Assembly (NCBI RefSeq): GCF_042675915.1
Contig: NZ_JBHTKL010000006.1
Coordinates: 372,001-436,000, forward strand
Source of the DNA: Thalassobacillus_A hwangdonensis
GTDB lineage: Bacteria > Bacillota > Bacilli > Bacillales > Halobacillaceae
DNA: 64,000 bases
Reading direction: 5' to 3'
Of this stretch, positions 8,682-17,672 are shown one piece after another (position 1 is the first letter of the stretch; the number at the start of each line of letters is the position of its first letter). The position numbers and the translations under genes are program-made. The notes beneath the pieces were generated by a model that saw only the letters and a list, made by a program, of their open reading frames with translations, was not told where the DNA came from and ran no database searches.

Positions 8682-8724
8682 TACAAAGAGCCAATTTCTT
8701 TTAAATAGAAGTTGGCTCTTTGTA
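8682..8724 (+). terminator. Hairpin after the zinc-ribbon gene
   Basis: A 13-bp perfect stem TACAAAGAGCCAA / TTGGCTCTTTGTA with a 17-nt loop, directly after the gene. The U-tract is weak. Confidence 0.55.
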
Positions 8725-9222
8725 AATGTAATCCATTAAGTATTTTCGTTATAGGGATCTAATTCTAATTATAGAAAAAGAAAAAACCTTACTAAGCTAT
8801 GGGGTCATACCCCATAGCTCTAGTGGAAATTGAGAAATTTGGTCATGTTTGTCAACGGGAACGATTAGTTTCGTTATTTTATCTTGGACGATTGCATTTG
8901 TTCTGTTTTCACCGTAGATACTCATATTTGAAAATTGGATCAACATTCTAATTAGTATTTTTTTGATTGGCGTTGATTAAGATAACACTATCCTAAATAT
9001 TTGTTCAGATAATCGATGTTATATAAAGTACAGGATCACTACTTATATTTAGACTATCCAATAATATTTTTCGATACTATTATTAAAAAAACTCCAATTC
9101 ATATGCACTCTAGAAACAGGTGACCCATTCTTGATAATTCTTGTACCACAACAAGTGTTGTAATAAGGAATGTCCAAGCCTCCCCCCTCATAGACTTAGA
9201 GAGAAGAAGGGAGGTAGTCTCA
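8725..9222. other. Gene-free stretch with one perfect hairpin
   Basis: No complete gene. A perfect hairpin AGCTATGGGG-TCATA-CCCCATAGCT lies at 8795-8819. From 8820 to about 8960 all frames are interrupted by stops but one reads as short hydrophobic pieces, possibly a decayed membrane-protein gene. ACAAC-AAGT-GTTGT (9148-9161) is a small palindrome before the DUF948 gene. I could not assign a promoter. Confidence 0.3.
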
Positions 9223-9618
9223 ATGATTGAATGGAGTGTTGGTATTGCAGCTGTTGCATTTGTTTTTCTCGTAGCTTTTTTGATTTTGACATTACGAAAA
9301 CTCATGGCTACACTGGCAGAAACAAAAGAGACGCTGTATGACGCTAGACAATCCGTAAACACCATTACAGACGAGGCAGAAGAGCTGATGAATGAAGCCA
9401 ATAAAATTTCAGTTGATGTGAAAGGTAAAATGGAAGCCGTTGATCCGTTAGTGGAGTCCGTTCGTGATATGGGCGAGATGTTGCACAGTGCAACAAGTTC
9501 AATGAAACGAAATGCTTTGGAAAAAGAAAACAGGAAAACCATTGATACACAAGACACAAATGATACGCAGAATCAGAATAAACAAGAGATCCATCCAGTG
9601 CGAATAAAAATGAAGTAA
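9223..9618 (+). CDS. DUF948 family membrane-anchored protein (YtxG/YoxC-like)
   Basis: 131 aa: one N-terminal transmembrane helix (about 5-24) then a long predicted coiled coil (about 30-95) and a low-complexity Asn/Gln/Thr tail. This is the layout of DUF948 general-stress proteins, many of which are SigB-controlled in Bacillus; no SigB promoter could be recognised here. RBS GGGAGG is 8 nt before ATG. Role unknown. Confidence 0.75.
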   Translation: MIEWSVGIAAVAFVFLVAFLILTLRKLMATLAETKETLYDARQSVNTITDEAEELMNEANKISVDVKGKMEAVDPLVESVRDMGEMLHSATSSMKRNALEKENRKTIDTQDTNDTQNQNKQEIHPVRIKMK

Positions 9619-9673
9619 GCAGATAGAAGATATATTCTCCTTAGATGAGGAAAAGCGTTAAAGCATCTAAAAA

Positions 9674-9721
9674 TGCCAGGGTCCTAGACGCGTCAGATTA
9701 ACGCATCGGGGGATCCTGGCA
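9674..9721 (+). terminator. Complex hairpin / repeat after the DUF948 gene
   Basis: TGCCAGGgTCC pairs with GGATCCTGGCA, enclosing a second small hairpin GCGT...ACGC (9690-9704). It is preceded by AGCGTTAAAGC (9653-9663), a phrase repeated near 62359. It probably works as terminator, but has features of an interspersed repeat. Confidence 0.5.
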
Positions 9722-9734
9722 CTATTAATTTCAC

Positions 9735-9908
9735 CTAATCTTTGTTGTCTATAAGGTATCCACGATAGATGAGATGTACTGTAATAACTGTTAGCAAAAA
9801 GTCTCTGACAGGTTCATCAGTTTTAAAGATATTGGCAATAACAAGGAAGATAATCACTGAAATAATGATTGTCAAAGCTAACTGTAATAATGCCTTTTCG
9901 TTAGTCAC
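9735..9908 (-). CDS. Small membrane protein after yehS
   Basis: 57 aa from GTG 9908, preceded by GGGGG 6 nt upstream. It has one clear transmembrane helix (about 9-27) and a second hydrophobic stretch (about 36-47). Its start overlaps the stop of the upstream 37-aa ORF by 8 nt. I do not recognise the family. The open frame, RBS and overlap are the support. Confidence 0.55.
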   Translation of the reverse strand: MTNEKALLQLALTIIISVIIFLVIANIFKTDEPVRDFLLTVITVHLIYRGYLIDNKD

Positions 9909-10014
9909 GTTCAACCCCCAGCCCTCTTCGCAAAATGATTTGACCCCTGTTTTCAGTGGTATCAGAGATGCATTTCACTACCAACTTCACCTCTTTTGTG
10001 GACTCTTTACTCAT
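9901..10014 (-). CDS. Tiny ORF coupled to yehS
   Basis: 37 aa, basic, no hydrophobic segment. ATG overlaps the yehS stop as ATGA (10011-10014), and its own stop overlaps the start of the next small membrane protein. It has no good Shine-Dalgarno of its own, so it would depend on coupling. It may be a real peptide or only a translated spacer. Confidence 0.35.
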   Translation of the reverse strand: MSKESTKEVKLVVKCISDTTENRGQIILRRGLGVERD

Positions 10015-10499
10015 CCCCTATACCGCACAGCCAATCCCTTCAAAAAGTTCCTGGCATATTTGTCGCCACATTCCTGATAGTTCTTGTGGCCTTTCTTCCT
10101 TAATAGAGCTCCAACTTCCCCTTTAGTAATCCTGACTCCAACCTCATCCAGGATTTGAATAATATCTTCACTTGTCAACTTCAGTGCGATTTTCACTTTC
10201 TTCAATAGAAGGTTATTCGGAGGCTCGTTGGAAAGTGGTGGTCTTTCTGGCTGGCCTGGTTTTGGTTCTTGTTTTCCACGTTTGAACGTGATCAGGCCGT
10301 TCAGGAATTGTTCAAGTTCCTGATTGCTGACTACAATCACGTCGTCATCCGGTTCCTCTTCGTCCTTAATTTTCGTCAGCATTTTCTGGACGTCTTCTTT
10401 CGTCACGTCCATACCGCCAAGTTCAAAGATGTCGACCATATCTATATCTTTTATATCCAGTGCGTATCGCAAACGGATTAAAATATCGTTGTTTGTCAT
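10011..10499 (-). CDS. yehS: DUF1456 (YehS) family protein
   Basis: 162 aa with two copies of the DUF1456 unit: residues about 1-65 (NNDILIRLRYAL..DIKDIDMVDIFELGG) and about 92-158 (NNLLLKKVKIALKLTSEDIIQILDEVG split), joined by a Pro-rich linker. The family resembles small helical, possibly nucleic acid-binding, domains; its function is unproven. It starts 12 nt after rlmD with no terminator between, so the two are cotranscribed. Confidence 0.85.
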   Translation of the reverse strand: MTNNDILIRLRYALDIKDIDMVDIFELGGMDVTKEDVQKMLTKIKDEEEPDDDVIVVSNQELEQFLNGLITFKRGKQEPKPGQPERPPLSNEPPNNLLLKKVKIALKLTSEDIIQILDEVGVRITKGEVGALLRKKGHKNYQECGDKYARNFLKGLAVRYRG

Positions 10500-10511
10500 T
10501 TAAATAACTCC

Positions 10512-11888
10512 TTACTTTTTCTTCTCTAACCAAGTGACTGCTTCTACATGCGAAGTCTGAGGGAACATGTCCACTGGTTGGATTTCCTTCGTTTCATAGC
10601 CGCCATCTTCCAGCACACGCAAGTCACGCGCTAGTGTCGATGGATTACAGGATACATAGACAATTCGCTCCGGCTGCATGTCCAGCATCGACTGAAGCAA
10701 TGCTTCGTCACAGCCTTTACGTGGTGGGTCGACTACGATGACGTCCGGCGCAAGGCCCTGCGATTTCCACCATGGCATGATTTTTTCTGCTTGTCCTACG
10801 TAGAATTCTGCATTATCAATACGGTTCAGTTTGGCGTTTTCTTTCGCGTCAGCTACAGCTTCTGGTACGACTTCCACACCATACACTTTCTTCGCCTGCT
10901 GAGCCAAAAATAGGGAAATTGTTCCAATTCCGCAATAGGCGTCGATTACTTGTTCACTGCCTGTCAATGCAGCATACTCCAGTGCCTGATCATATAGCGT
11001 TTTTGTCTGTGTCGGGTTGATTTGATAGAACGACTTTGCGGATATCGCGAACTTGATATCGCCTATCGTGTCGTAAATATATTCTTCTCCCCATAACACG
11101 TTCGTTTCCGGTCCGAGGATGACGTTCGTCCTTTTGTAGTTGACGTTCTGGACGATTGATTTCACGCTTGGATAGGCGTCACGGATTTCATCAATCAATT
11201 CTTCCTGATTCGGAAGGTTTTTCGTACGGGTTACGAGCACGACCATGACGTCCTGTGTATTTTTCCCTGTACGCACCATGATATGACGCAAAACACCGCG
11301 GTTGTTCTTCTCGTCATATGCACGGATACCATGGCGTTCGGCAATCCGACGGACGGCTTCGACCATCCGGTCATTCGATTCTTCCTGGACGACACACGTA
11401 TCCATATCGATGATGTTGTGGCTGCGCTTCTGATAGAAGCCTGCGACAAGGCGACCGTCACGTTCGCCGACTGGCATCGATACTTTATTGCGGTAGCGCC
11501 ATGGGTCCTTCATGCCTTTGACGGGATGGACAGGTACATGTTCGAGGTGGCCGATCTTACGCATCGCGTCCTTGACCTGCTTCTGCTTCATCTCAAGCTG
11601 CATGTCATAGCTCATATGCTGAAGCTGACAGCCTCCGCATTGGTAAAACACATCACAAGGCGGTTCAACACGTTCCGGGCTAGACTCCTGAACCTCGAGC
11701 AGTTTTCCGAAGCCGAAGTTCTTCTTCACTTTGATGACTTTAACGAGCGCTTTCTCTCCCGGAAGTCCGTATGGCACGAACAACGGATAACCGTTCACTT
11801 TTCCGACTCCGTCGCCTTCGTGGGTAAGGTCTTCGAAGGTGAGCTCAATCGTTTCATTTTTCTCTACTGGTGGCTTTGGTTTCGCCAT
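10512..11888 (-). CDS. rlmD: 23S rRNA (uracil-C5)-methyltransferase RlmCD/RlmD
   Basis: 458 aa. An N-terminal TRAM RNA-binding domain (about 10-65), four Cys for a [4Fe-4S] cluster (Cys78, Cys84, Cys87, Cys165), SAM motif [27 protein letters not shown] and the catalytic Cys in [13 protein letters not shown]. In Bacillus the single enzyme (YefA, RlmCD) makes both m5U747 and m5U1939 with SAM. No other RlmC-like gene is in the window. It lies downstream of dagK, separated by a terminator. Confidence 0.95.
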   Translation of the reverse strand: MAKPKPPVEKNETIELTFEDLTHEGDGVGKVNGYPLFVPYGLPGEKALVKVIKVKKNFGFGKLLEVQESSPERVEPPCDVFYQCGGCQLQHMSYDMQLEMKQKQVKDAMRKIGHLEHVPVHPVKGMKDPWRYRNKVSMPVGERDGRLVAGFYQKRSHNIIDMDTCVVQEESNDRMVEAVRRIAERHGIRAYDEKNNRGVLRHIMVRTGKNTQDVMVVLVTRTKNLPNQEELIDEIRDAYPSVKSIVQNVNYKRTNVILGPETNVLWGEEYIYDTIGDIKFAISAKSFYQINPTQTKTLYDQALEYAALTGSEQVIDAYCGIGTISLFLAQQAKKVYGVEVVPEAVADAKENAKLNRIDNAEFYVGQAEKIMPWWKSQGLAPDVIVVDPPRKGCDEALLQSMLDMQPERIVYVSCNPSTLARDLRVLEDGGYETKEIQPVDMFPQTSHVEAVTWLEKKK

Positions 11889-11970
11889 ATGACATCGTCC
11901 TTTACTTGTTATGCTTCTTCAAATTTTATCACAACCGCACACCCGAATGCGAAATTACGGCGAACAAAGA

Positions 11971-12003
11971 AAAATCCTCACTCACAGGGAGCAAGGATTT
12001 TTT
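11971..12003 (-). terminator. Terminator of dagK
   Basis: On the minus strand AAATCCTT / AAGGATTT-like arms (11971-11978 with 11994-12001) ending in a T-run. It overlaps the last codon region of dagK. Confidence 0.6.
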
Positions 12004-12914
12004 CAGCAGTCCTTTTCAGGGCTGAATTTATCTTCTGGCACAAAAAATTCTAAATGCTGATACAAATTGACAAATTCCCCGGGCAATAATCCGCCAAATT
12101 CCCCGTCTAAGTTCAACTGCATTTTCTCATCGGTATGCACTTTGACGCGGCTTGCCTTCGTATAGATGATGTTCGGGTCATTCAAGTGATTCCCGTTGAC
12201 CGCAAGCATCGAAATCCGGATGAATTCAGCGATGTTCATCTTTTTGATAATCAAAAGATCAAACAGACCGTCGTTCATTTCCGCTGCCGGAGCCAGTTTT
12301 TCAAAACCACCCACGGAGTTCGTGTTGGAGACGAGGAAGAGCATGATGTCGCCCTCGAATTGTTTTCCATCATACTCGATGTTAACCTTCGTCGGGCGCA
12401 AAGATGGCAGCATCTCCATGCCTTTCAGGTAATAGGCGAGTTGTCCAAGCATCGTCTTCAGCTTGCTTGGGACTTCATAGGAAAGCTCGGTCAGCTTCCC
12501 GCCACCGGCGATATTCATGAAGTACTGCTCGTTGACTCGTCCGATATCGAGCGGCGTGGAATAATCCTCAAGGATGACGTCCACCGCTTTATGGATATTT
12601 CTCGGCACACAAAGGGCACGGGCAAAATCATTCGTCGTACCGACTGGAATGATCCCGAGTCTCGGTCTATGTTCTTGTTCGGCAAGGCCGTTGATCACTT
12701 CATTGATTGTTCCGTCTCCACCTGCCGCGACAACGACATCAAAGCGTCGCTCCACTGAGATCTTCGCAGCTTCGGTCGCGTCCCCTGCACAGGTTGTAGA
12801 ATGAGTCGATGTTTCATATCCTGCCTGCTCAAAGCGTTGCAGGACGTCCGGTAATGCTCTCTTGAATGCTTCCCTTCCGGAGGTCGGATTGTAGATGATC
12901 CGAGCGCGTTTCAT
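12003..12914 (-). CDS. dagK: Diacylglycerol kinase DagK (DgkB/YerQ)
   Basis: 303 aa soluble lipid kinase. N-terminal RIIYNPTSGRE, nucleotide-binding GGDGTINEVINGL (about 65-77), GIIPVGTTNDFAR and the C-terminal DGEFGGLLPGEF segment are those of the DagK family. It phosphorylates diacylglycerol released during lipoteichoic acid synthesis, returning it to phosphatidic acid. RBS GGGGGAG precedes ATG 12914. It has its own promoter right after the gatB terminator. Confidence 0.93.
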   Translation of the reverse strand: MKRARIIYNPTSGREAFKRALPDVLQRFEQAGYETSTHSTTCAGDATEAAKISVERRFDVVVAAGGDGTINEVINGLAEQEHRPRLGIIPVGTTNDFARALCVPRNIHKAVDVILEDYSTPLDIGRVNEQYFMNIAGGGKLTELSYEVPSKLKTMLGQLAYYLKGMEMLPSLRPTKVNIEYDGKQFEGDIMLFLVSNTNSVGGFEKLAPAAEMNDGLFDLLIIKKMNIAEFIRISMLAVNGNHLNDPNIIYTKASRVKVHTDEKMQLNLDGEFGGLLPGEFVNLYQHLEFFVPEDKFSPEKDC

Positions 12915-12954
12915 AAGGTCTCCCCCTCATCCAGGCTTGCTTGTAATCGTATCT

Positions 12955-12984
12955 ATTATATGAGACAGACTGTAAAACATACAA
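12955..12984 (-). promoter_or_regulatory. Sigma-A promoter of dagK
   Basis: On the minus strand -35 TTGTAT (12979-12984), 18 nt, -10 TATAAT (12955-12960). The -35 overlaps the T-run of the gatB terminator. Confidence 0.7.
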
Positions 12985-13011
12985 AAGCACGCAGTCCTAT
13001 GCGTGCTTTTG
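12982..13011 (-). terminator. Terminator of gatCAB
   Basis: Perfect 11-bp stem CAAAAGCACGC / GCGTGCTTTTG with 8-nt loop; the minus-strand end is GCTTTTGTATG. Confidence 0.8.
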
Positions 13012-13090
13012 CAGGGCCGTCTCTCGTATCGAACAATACATTATCGTACTTTATTGTATCTCCATTCGATGCCAGTGGCAAGTCTTAACT

Positions 13091-14521
13091 TTATCTTTTG
13101 TCGATTTCTGCCAGGATAATTTTGTTAACCATTGGCGGGTTGGCTTGACCTTTCGTCTCTTTCATCACTTGTCCGACAAGGAATCCGAGTGCGCGGTCTT
13201 TACCATTCTTGTAGTCTTCGATTGACTGCTCGTTGTCATCAAGAATTTTCGTGATGATTTCCGTCAGCTGACCTTCGTCAGAGATTTGGACCATGCCTTT
13301 GTCTTTGACGATCTTCTCTGGGTCTCCGCCTTTGTCGACAAGCTCAGCGAATACTTTCTTCGCAATCTTGGAGGAAATCGTGCCATCCTCGATCAGCTTG
13401 ATCATTTTCGCAAGCGATTCAGGAGTCAATGCAAGGTCATGCAGTTCTTTCTGATGCTTGTTCATGTAACCGGAGACTTCTCCCATCAGCCAGTTGGAAG
13501 CCTGTTTCACGTCGGCACCTTCCTGGATGGTGGACTCGAAAAAGTCAGCCATTTCCTTGCTGCTTGTGATGACATCTGCATCATAATCAGGCAGTTCAAG
13601 GTCTTCGACATAACGCTTCTTACGTGCGTCCGGAAGCTCAGGGATTTCTGCGCGGATGCGCTCTTTCCAAGCTTCATCGATGTGCAGTGGAACAAGATCC
13701 GGCTCAGGGAAGTAACGATAGTCATCGGAACCTTCCTTGACACGCATCAGGATCGTTTCTTTCGTCTGTTCATCATAGCGACGTGTCTCCTGAAGGATTT
13801 CTCCACCATTCAACAGTTCCTTACGCTGACGTACCTCTTCGAACTCCAACCCTTTTTGAACAAAAGAGAATGAGTTCAGGTTCTTCAGCTCTGTCTTCGT
13901 ACCGAACTGCTCCTGACCGATCGGACGAAGGGAAAGGTTCGCATCACAACGTAGGGAACCTTCTTCCATCTTACAGTCAGAAACGCCAGTGTACTGGATG
14001 ATGTTCTTCAATTTTTCAAGGTAAGCGTACGCTTCCTTTGGTGAACGGATGTCCGGCTCGGATACGATTTCAATCAATGGTGTACCTTGACGGTTATAAT
14101 CGACAAGGCTGTAGCCATCATCGCTGTGTGTCAGTTTACCTGCATCCTCCTCCAAGTGGAGACGAGTGATGCCGATGCGCTTTTTCACACCATCGACTTC
14201 GATGTCGATGTGGCCGTGTTCCCCAATTGGCTTATCGAACTGGGAGATCTGGTATGCTTTCGGGTTATCCGGATAGAAATAGTTTTTACGGTCGAACTTA
14301 GTATCAGTCGCGACTTCACAGTTCAGCGCCATCGCAGCTTTCATCGCGAAGTTTACTGCTTCTTCGTTCAGTACAGGAAGTACTCCTGGATACCCAAGGT
14401 CGATCGGGTTGACGTTCGTATTCGGCTCATCTCCGAACATGTTCGGGGACGGGCTGAAGATTTTCGAATTGGTCTTCAGTTCGACGTGTACTTCTAGACC
14501 GATGATCGTTTCAAAGTTCAT
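13091..14521 (-). CDS. gatB: Asp-tRNA(Asn)/Glu-tRNA(Gln) amidotransferase subunit B
   Basis: 476 aa, full length. N-terminal [20 protein letters not shown] and [11 protein letters not shown] are the GatB kinase-domain signatures; the C-terminal YqeY-like tail (about 400-476) recognises the tRNA. GatB activates Glu-tRNA(Gln)/Asp-tRNA(Asn) with ATP so ammonia from GatA forms the amide. The start overlaps the gatA stop as ATGA, with RBS GGAGGTG. Confidence 0.97.
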   Translation of the reverse strand: MNFETIIGLEVHVELKTNSKIFSPSPNMFGDEPNTNVNPIDLGYPGVLPVLNEEAVNFAMKAAMALNCEVATDTKFDRKNYFYPDNPKAYQISQFDKPIGEHGHIDIEVDGVKKRIGITRLHLEEDAGKLTHSDDGYSLVDYNRQGTPLIEIVSEPDIRSPKEAYAYLEKLKNIIQYTGVSDCKMEEGSLRCDANLSLRPIGQEQFGTKTELKNLNSFSFVQKGLEFEEVRQRKELLNGGEILQETRRYDEQTKETILMRVKEGSDDYRYFPEPDLVPLHIDEAWKERIRAEIPELPDARKKRYVEDLELPDYDADVITSSKEMADFFESTIQEGADVKQASNWLMGEVSGYMNKHQKELHDLALTPESLAKMIKLIEDGTISSKIAKKVFAELVDKGGDPEKIVKDKGMVQISDEGQLTEIITKILDDNEQSIEDYKNGKDRALGFLVGQVMKETKGQANPPMVNKIILAEIDKR

Positions 14522-15990
14522 GACTGTGCACCTCCAAGAGACGGGCGTTTCGTATGGTAGTCAGTCGCTTGCTCGAATGCGTGCGCTGCACGGTAGACAG
14601 TGCTTTCATCGAAGTGCTTTCCGATGATCTGCAATCCTATCGGCAGACCTTCAGATGAGAATCCGCATGGTACGGAGATTCCCGGAACGCCGGCAAGGTT
14701 GACTGGAATCGTAAGGATATCGTTTGCGTACATTGTCAAAGGATCGTCGACTTTTTCGCCTACTTTGAAGGCAGGTGTCGGTGTTGTCGGACCAACGATG
14801 ACGTCGTAGTCTTCCAACACTTTTTCAAAATCGTTCTTGATCAATGTACGTACCTGTTGTGCTTTTTTATAGTAAGCATCGTAATAGCCTGAGCTAAGTG
14901 CGAATGTACCAAGCATGATCCGGCGCTTCACTTCGTCACCGAAGCCTTGTGCACGGGATTGCTTGAACATATCGAGCATCGTCTCGGCATTTTCTGCACG
15001 GACGCCGTAACGGACACCATCAAAACGCGCAAGGTTCGCGGATGCTTCGGATGATGCAAGCAGGTAGTAGGTCGCTACTGCATACTTCGAGTGCGGCAGG
15101 GAAACCTCTTCCCACGTCGCGCCAAGTTCTTCGTATTTCTTAAGAGCAGCCATGACTGATTCACGGACTTCAGAAGTGACCCCTTCGCTCAAGTATTCTT
15201 TCGGCACGGCGATTTTCAGACCTTTAACGTCGCCTGTCAGTGCTTTGGTATATTTCGGTACATCGACGTTCGCAGACGTGGAGTCCATGTTGTCGTATCC
15301 AGCGATTGTTTCAAGCAAGTACGCATTGTCTTCCACTGTACGAGTGATTGGTCCGATCTGATCAAGGGAAGATGCGAATGCGACAAGTCCGAAACGGGAC
15401 ACACGGCCGTATGTTGGCTTCAAGCCAACTACACCACAGAAGGCTGCCGGCTGACGGATCGATCCACCTGTATCGGAACCAAGTGAGAAGAATACTTCGC
15501 CTGCAGCAACAGAAGCTGCAGAACCTCCACTGGAACCACCTGGCACATAATCCGTGTTCCACGGGTTACGTGTCGCAGCGTAGCTTGAGTTCTCGTTAGA
15601 AGATCCCATCGCGAATTCGTCCATGTTCAATTTTCCGATCGTGACAGATTTGGCATCGGAAAGTTTTTCAACAACGGTTGCGTTGTACAACGGATCGTTG
15701 AAGTTCTTCAGGAACTGGCTTCCACACGTCGTGCGCAACCCTTTCGTTACGATGTTATCTTTGACACCGATCGGCAGACCGAATAACGCGGCATCGTCGT
15801 TCCCGCGTGCTTCATCAAGCTCTTTCGCCTGCTGCAGTGCATTCTCTTTGTCCAATGTCAAAAATGCTTGTACTTCCCCGTCGACTTCTTCAATGCGATT
15901 GTAAGAAGCTTCGACAAGGTCGGTCACACTGATCTCTTTATTATGTAGCTTCGTGTGAAGCTCACGTAGTGTGTTCTCAAAAAGTGACAT
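14518..15990 (-). CDS. gatA: Asp-tRNA(Asn)/Glu-tRNA(Gln) amidotransferase subunit A
   Basis: 490 aa glutaminase subunit with the amidase signature [14 protein letters not shown] and [18 protein letters not shown], giving the Ser-cisSer-Lys triad (Lys in LPIGVKDNI). It releases ammonia from glutamine for GatB. It starts 11 nt after gatC, with AGGAGGGG before ATG 15990, and overlaps gatB by 4 nt. Confidence 0.97.
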   Translation of the reverse strand: MSLFENTLRELHTKLHNKEISVTDLVEASYNRIEEVDGEVQAFLTLDKENALQQAKELDEARGNDDAALFGLPIGVKDNIVTKGLRTTCGSQFLKNFNDPLYNATVVEKLSDAKSVTIGKLNMDEFAMGSSNENSSYAATRNPWNTDYVPGGSSGGSAASVAAGEVFFSLGSDTGGSIRQPAAFCGVVGLKPTYGRVSRFGLVAFASSLDQIGPITRTVEDNAYLLETIAGYDNMDSTSANVDVPKYTKALTGDVKGLKIAVPKEYLSEGVTSEVRESVMAALKKYEELGATWEEVSLPHSKYAVATYYLLASSEASANLARFDGVRYGVRAENAETMLDMFKQSRAQGFGDEVKRRIMLGTFALSSGYYDAYYKKAQQVRTLIKNDFEKVLEDYDVIVGPTTPTPAFKVGEKVDDPLTMYANDILTIPVNLAGVPGISVPCGFSSEGLPIGLQIIGKHFDESTVYRAAHAFEQATDYHTKRPSLGGAQS

Positions 15991-16001
15991 GCTTTCCCCT
16001 C

Positions 16002-16292
16002 CTATTCCAGTACAGATGGGACTTTGAACTGTCCATCCTGATGATCTGGTGCGTTGTTCATTACGTCTTTCTTATCAAGCCATTTTCTCGGTTCATCCTT
16101 ACGCAGTACGTTCTTCAAGTCGAGGACGTGCGTCGTCGGTTCGACACCTGTCGTATCCAGCTCGTTCAATTGTTCTGCGTACGTGATGATGTCATCCAGC
16201 TGCTTCGTGAAAAGATCCGCCTCTTCCTCTGTAACGGCAAGGCGCGCTAGATTTGCCACGTGTTTTACTTCGTCTTTACTGATGCGTGACAT
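16002..16292 (-). CDS. gatC: Asp-tRNA(Asn)/Glu-tRNA(Gln) amidotransferase subunit C
   Basis: 96 aa; contains the GatC landmarks [16 protein letters not shown] and the C-terminal [16 protein letters not shown]. It holds the GatA-GatB interface together. I chose ATG 16292 (MSRISKDE) because GGAGGG precedes it by 6 nt; the open frame extends further upstream but without RBS. First gene of gatCAB. Confidence 0.95.
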   Translation of the reverse strand: MSRISKDEVKHVANLARLAVTEEEADLFTKQLDDIITYAEQLNELDTTGVEPTTHVLDLKNVLRKDEPRKWLDKKDVMNNAPDHQDGQFKVPSVLE

Positions 16293-16330
16293 CGTTATCC
16301 CTCCATTTCGATTCCATTCCATAATATTTG

Positions 16331-16360
16331 ATGATACCAAAATCGGTATCGAATAATCAA
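16331..16360 (-). promoter_or_regulatory. Promoter of gatCAB with internal palindrome
   Basis: On the minus strand -35 TTGATT (16355-16360), 18 nt, -10 TATCAT (16331-16336) preceded by TGG (extended -10). A perfect inverted repeat GATACC-N6-GGTATC (16333-16350) fills the spacer and could be an operator or a chance palindrome. Confidence 0.6.
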
Positions 16361-16503
16361 TTGTAAATCGACTTACACCCTATCTATTCTAACATATCCG
16401 GTCGCTTCTATCAGTTTTGACATGCGGGACGATGTTTATATCGAATATTGCAGAAAATTTAATGAGTTTGTCACATCCAGACGGTGGTTTTTCGATCGAA
16501 ACG

Positions 16504-16512
16504 TGGTATACT
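16504..16512 (+). promoter_or_regulatory. Extended -10 promoter of the alpha/beta hydrolase gene
   Basis: TGGTATACT at 16504-16512, 34 nt before the start codon. The expected -35 is poor. The 12-bp palindrome TTTCGATCGAAA (16490-16501) lies just upstream. Confidence 0.5.
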
Positions 16513-16545
16513 CTCAAGTAGCTTTTACCATGAAGGAGCACATCT

Positions 16546-17346
16546 ATGCTTGAATACATCCTTAAAGACAACCACGAATCGGCAGACTATGTCGTTTTCA
16601 TCCACGGACTGGGTGGGAACTCGAAAGTTTTCTATAAGCAGCTGGCAGTGTTCAAACGCCATTTCAATATACTATCCATCCACTTGCCGGGACACGGTAA
16701 ATCCCCTAAAACTACATCCTACAACGAACCTTTCAGCATTCCGGTCATCGCAAAGGAAGTCATCGATGTTCTCGATCATCTTCACATCAAACGTGCCCAT
16801 TTTGTCGGGATCTCGCTTGGTTCGATGGTCATCCAGAACATCATGAGCCGAATCCCGGAGCGTTTCCAATCAGCCGTGATGGGCGGGGCTGTTCCAAAAA
16901 TGAACCTGATTGCGAAGACTGCGATGCTTTTCGGTGATTTGACGAAGAACATTCTTCCGCACCATGCGCTTTATTGGATGTTCGCGCATATCATGATGCC
17001 GCGTGCGAATCACAAGGCGGGTCGTGAAGCGTTCATCAAGGAAGCGAAGCAGCTCGATCGCGACGATTTTTTCAGCTGGTTTAACCTTGCACGTGAACCG
17101 GAAGCTTCCTATAAATATATCCACCGTGCTTACAAAGTTCCGAAGCTGTTCATTTCCGGCACGCAGGATCATTTGTATGTGAAGTATGTACGTAAGCAGA
17201 TCAAGACGTTGAAAAATGCCAAGCTGGTCGAGATTCCGAACTGCGGTCATGTCTGTAATATCGAAAAAGCCAGCCGTTTCAACGAACTGGCGCTGGACTT
17301 TGTTTACGACCACATCGATATCGCAAGTAAATCCAAAGCTCTTTAA
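16546..17346 (+). CDS. Alpha/beta hydrolase
   Basis: 266 aa alpha/beta-hydrolase fold: oxyanion-region FIHGLGGN (18-25), nucleophile Ser90 in VGISLGSM, and the late His in NCGHVCNIEKA; the acid is likely the Asp in SGTQDHLY. The substrate cannot be predicted; esterase, lactonase or C-C hydrolase are all possible. RBS AAGGAG is 9 nt before ATG. It is a single gene whose 3' side runs into a large palindromic repeat. Confidence 0.88.
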   Translation: MLEYILKDNHESADYVVFIHGLGGNSKVFYKQLAVFKRHFNILSIHLPGHGKSPKTTSYNEPFSIPVIAKEVIDVLDHLHIKRAHFVGISLGSMVIQNIMSRIPERFQSAVMGGAVPKMNLIAKTAMLFGDLTKNILPHHALYWMFAHIMMPRANHKAGREAFIKEAKQLDRDDFFSWFNLAREPEASYKYIHRAYKVPKLFISGTQDHLYVKYVRKQIKTLKNAKLVEIPNCGHVCNIEKASRFNELALDFVYDHIDIASKSKAL

Positions 17347-17359
17347 CGTGAAAATACAC

Positions 17360-17592
17360 GTTGGGGCTAAGAAATGGAAAGTGAATCGGTCCAAGGAAAC
17401 ACTCCGCTTTTCGCGGGGAAGGCGGTAAGCCTCCTCGGGCATACGCCCTGTGAGGTCTTACCAGCCTTGCATTTCCCGCAGGACTTTGAATTTTCTTCTC
17501 GAAAAGACACCGCACGAAGAAAATGCGAATTTCATTTTCGAGGAGTCTCCGTGTTTCCCTTCCCCTCATGCCTATATCGTGTAAGCCCCAAC
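17360..17592. repeat. Large palindromic repeat element, copy A (233 bp)
   Basis: Bounded by the perfect 9-bp inverted pair GTTGGGGCT (17360-17368) and AGCCCCAAC (17584-17592). Inside are GGAAACACTCCGC pairing with the region around GGAGTCTCCGTGTTTCC, and a second fold GTAAGCCTCCTCGGGC / GCCCTGTGAGGTCTTAC. Compared with copies B and C it carries an extra hairpin (TTTTCTTC...GAAGAAAA, about 17490-17525). No protein is encoded. Confidence 0.75.
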
Positions 17593-17621
17593 CTGAAAAT
17601 TTCAATTACAGAACAAATAAA

Positions 17622-17659
17622 AAAAGCTCCATCCACTTTGATCCGTGGATGGAGCTTTT
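17622..17659. terminator. Bidirectional terminator before putP
   Basis: 15-bp perfect stem AAAAGCTCCATCCAC / GTGGATGGAGCTTTT with 8-nt loop, 14 nt after the putP stop. Confidence 0.9.
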
Positions 17660-17672
17660 GGTTTGTTTTAGA

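Noticed and set aside
8820..8960. Remnant of a membrane-protein gene
   Set aside because: Some hydrophobic stretches can be read, but stops occur in each frame and no family motif is visible; too weak to call a pseudogene.
11283..12053. 256-codon open frame on the plus strand
   Set aside because: It is antisense to rlmD and the end of dagK's region; it has no RBS, and rlmD matches its family end to end.
16293..16340. N-terminal extension of gatC
   Set aside because: The extension crosses the likely promoter -10 and lacks an RBS; ATG 16292 has one and gives the normal GatC length.
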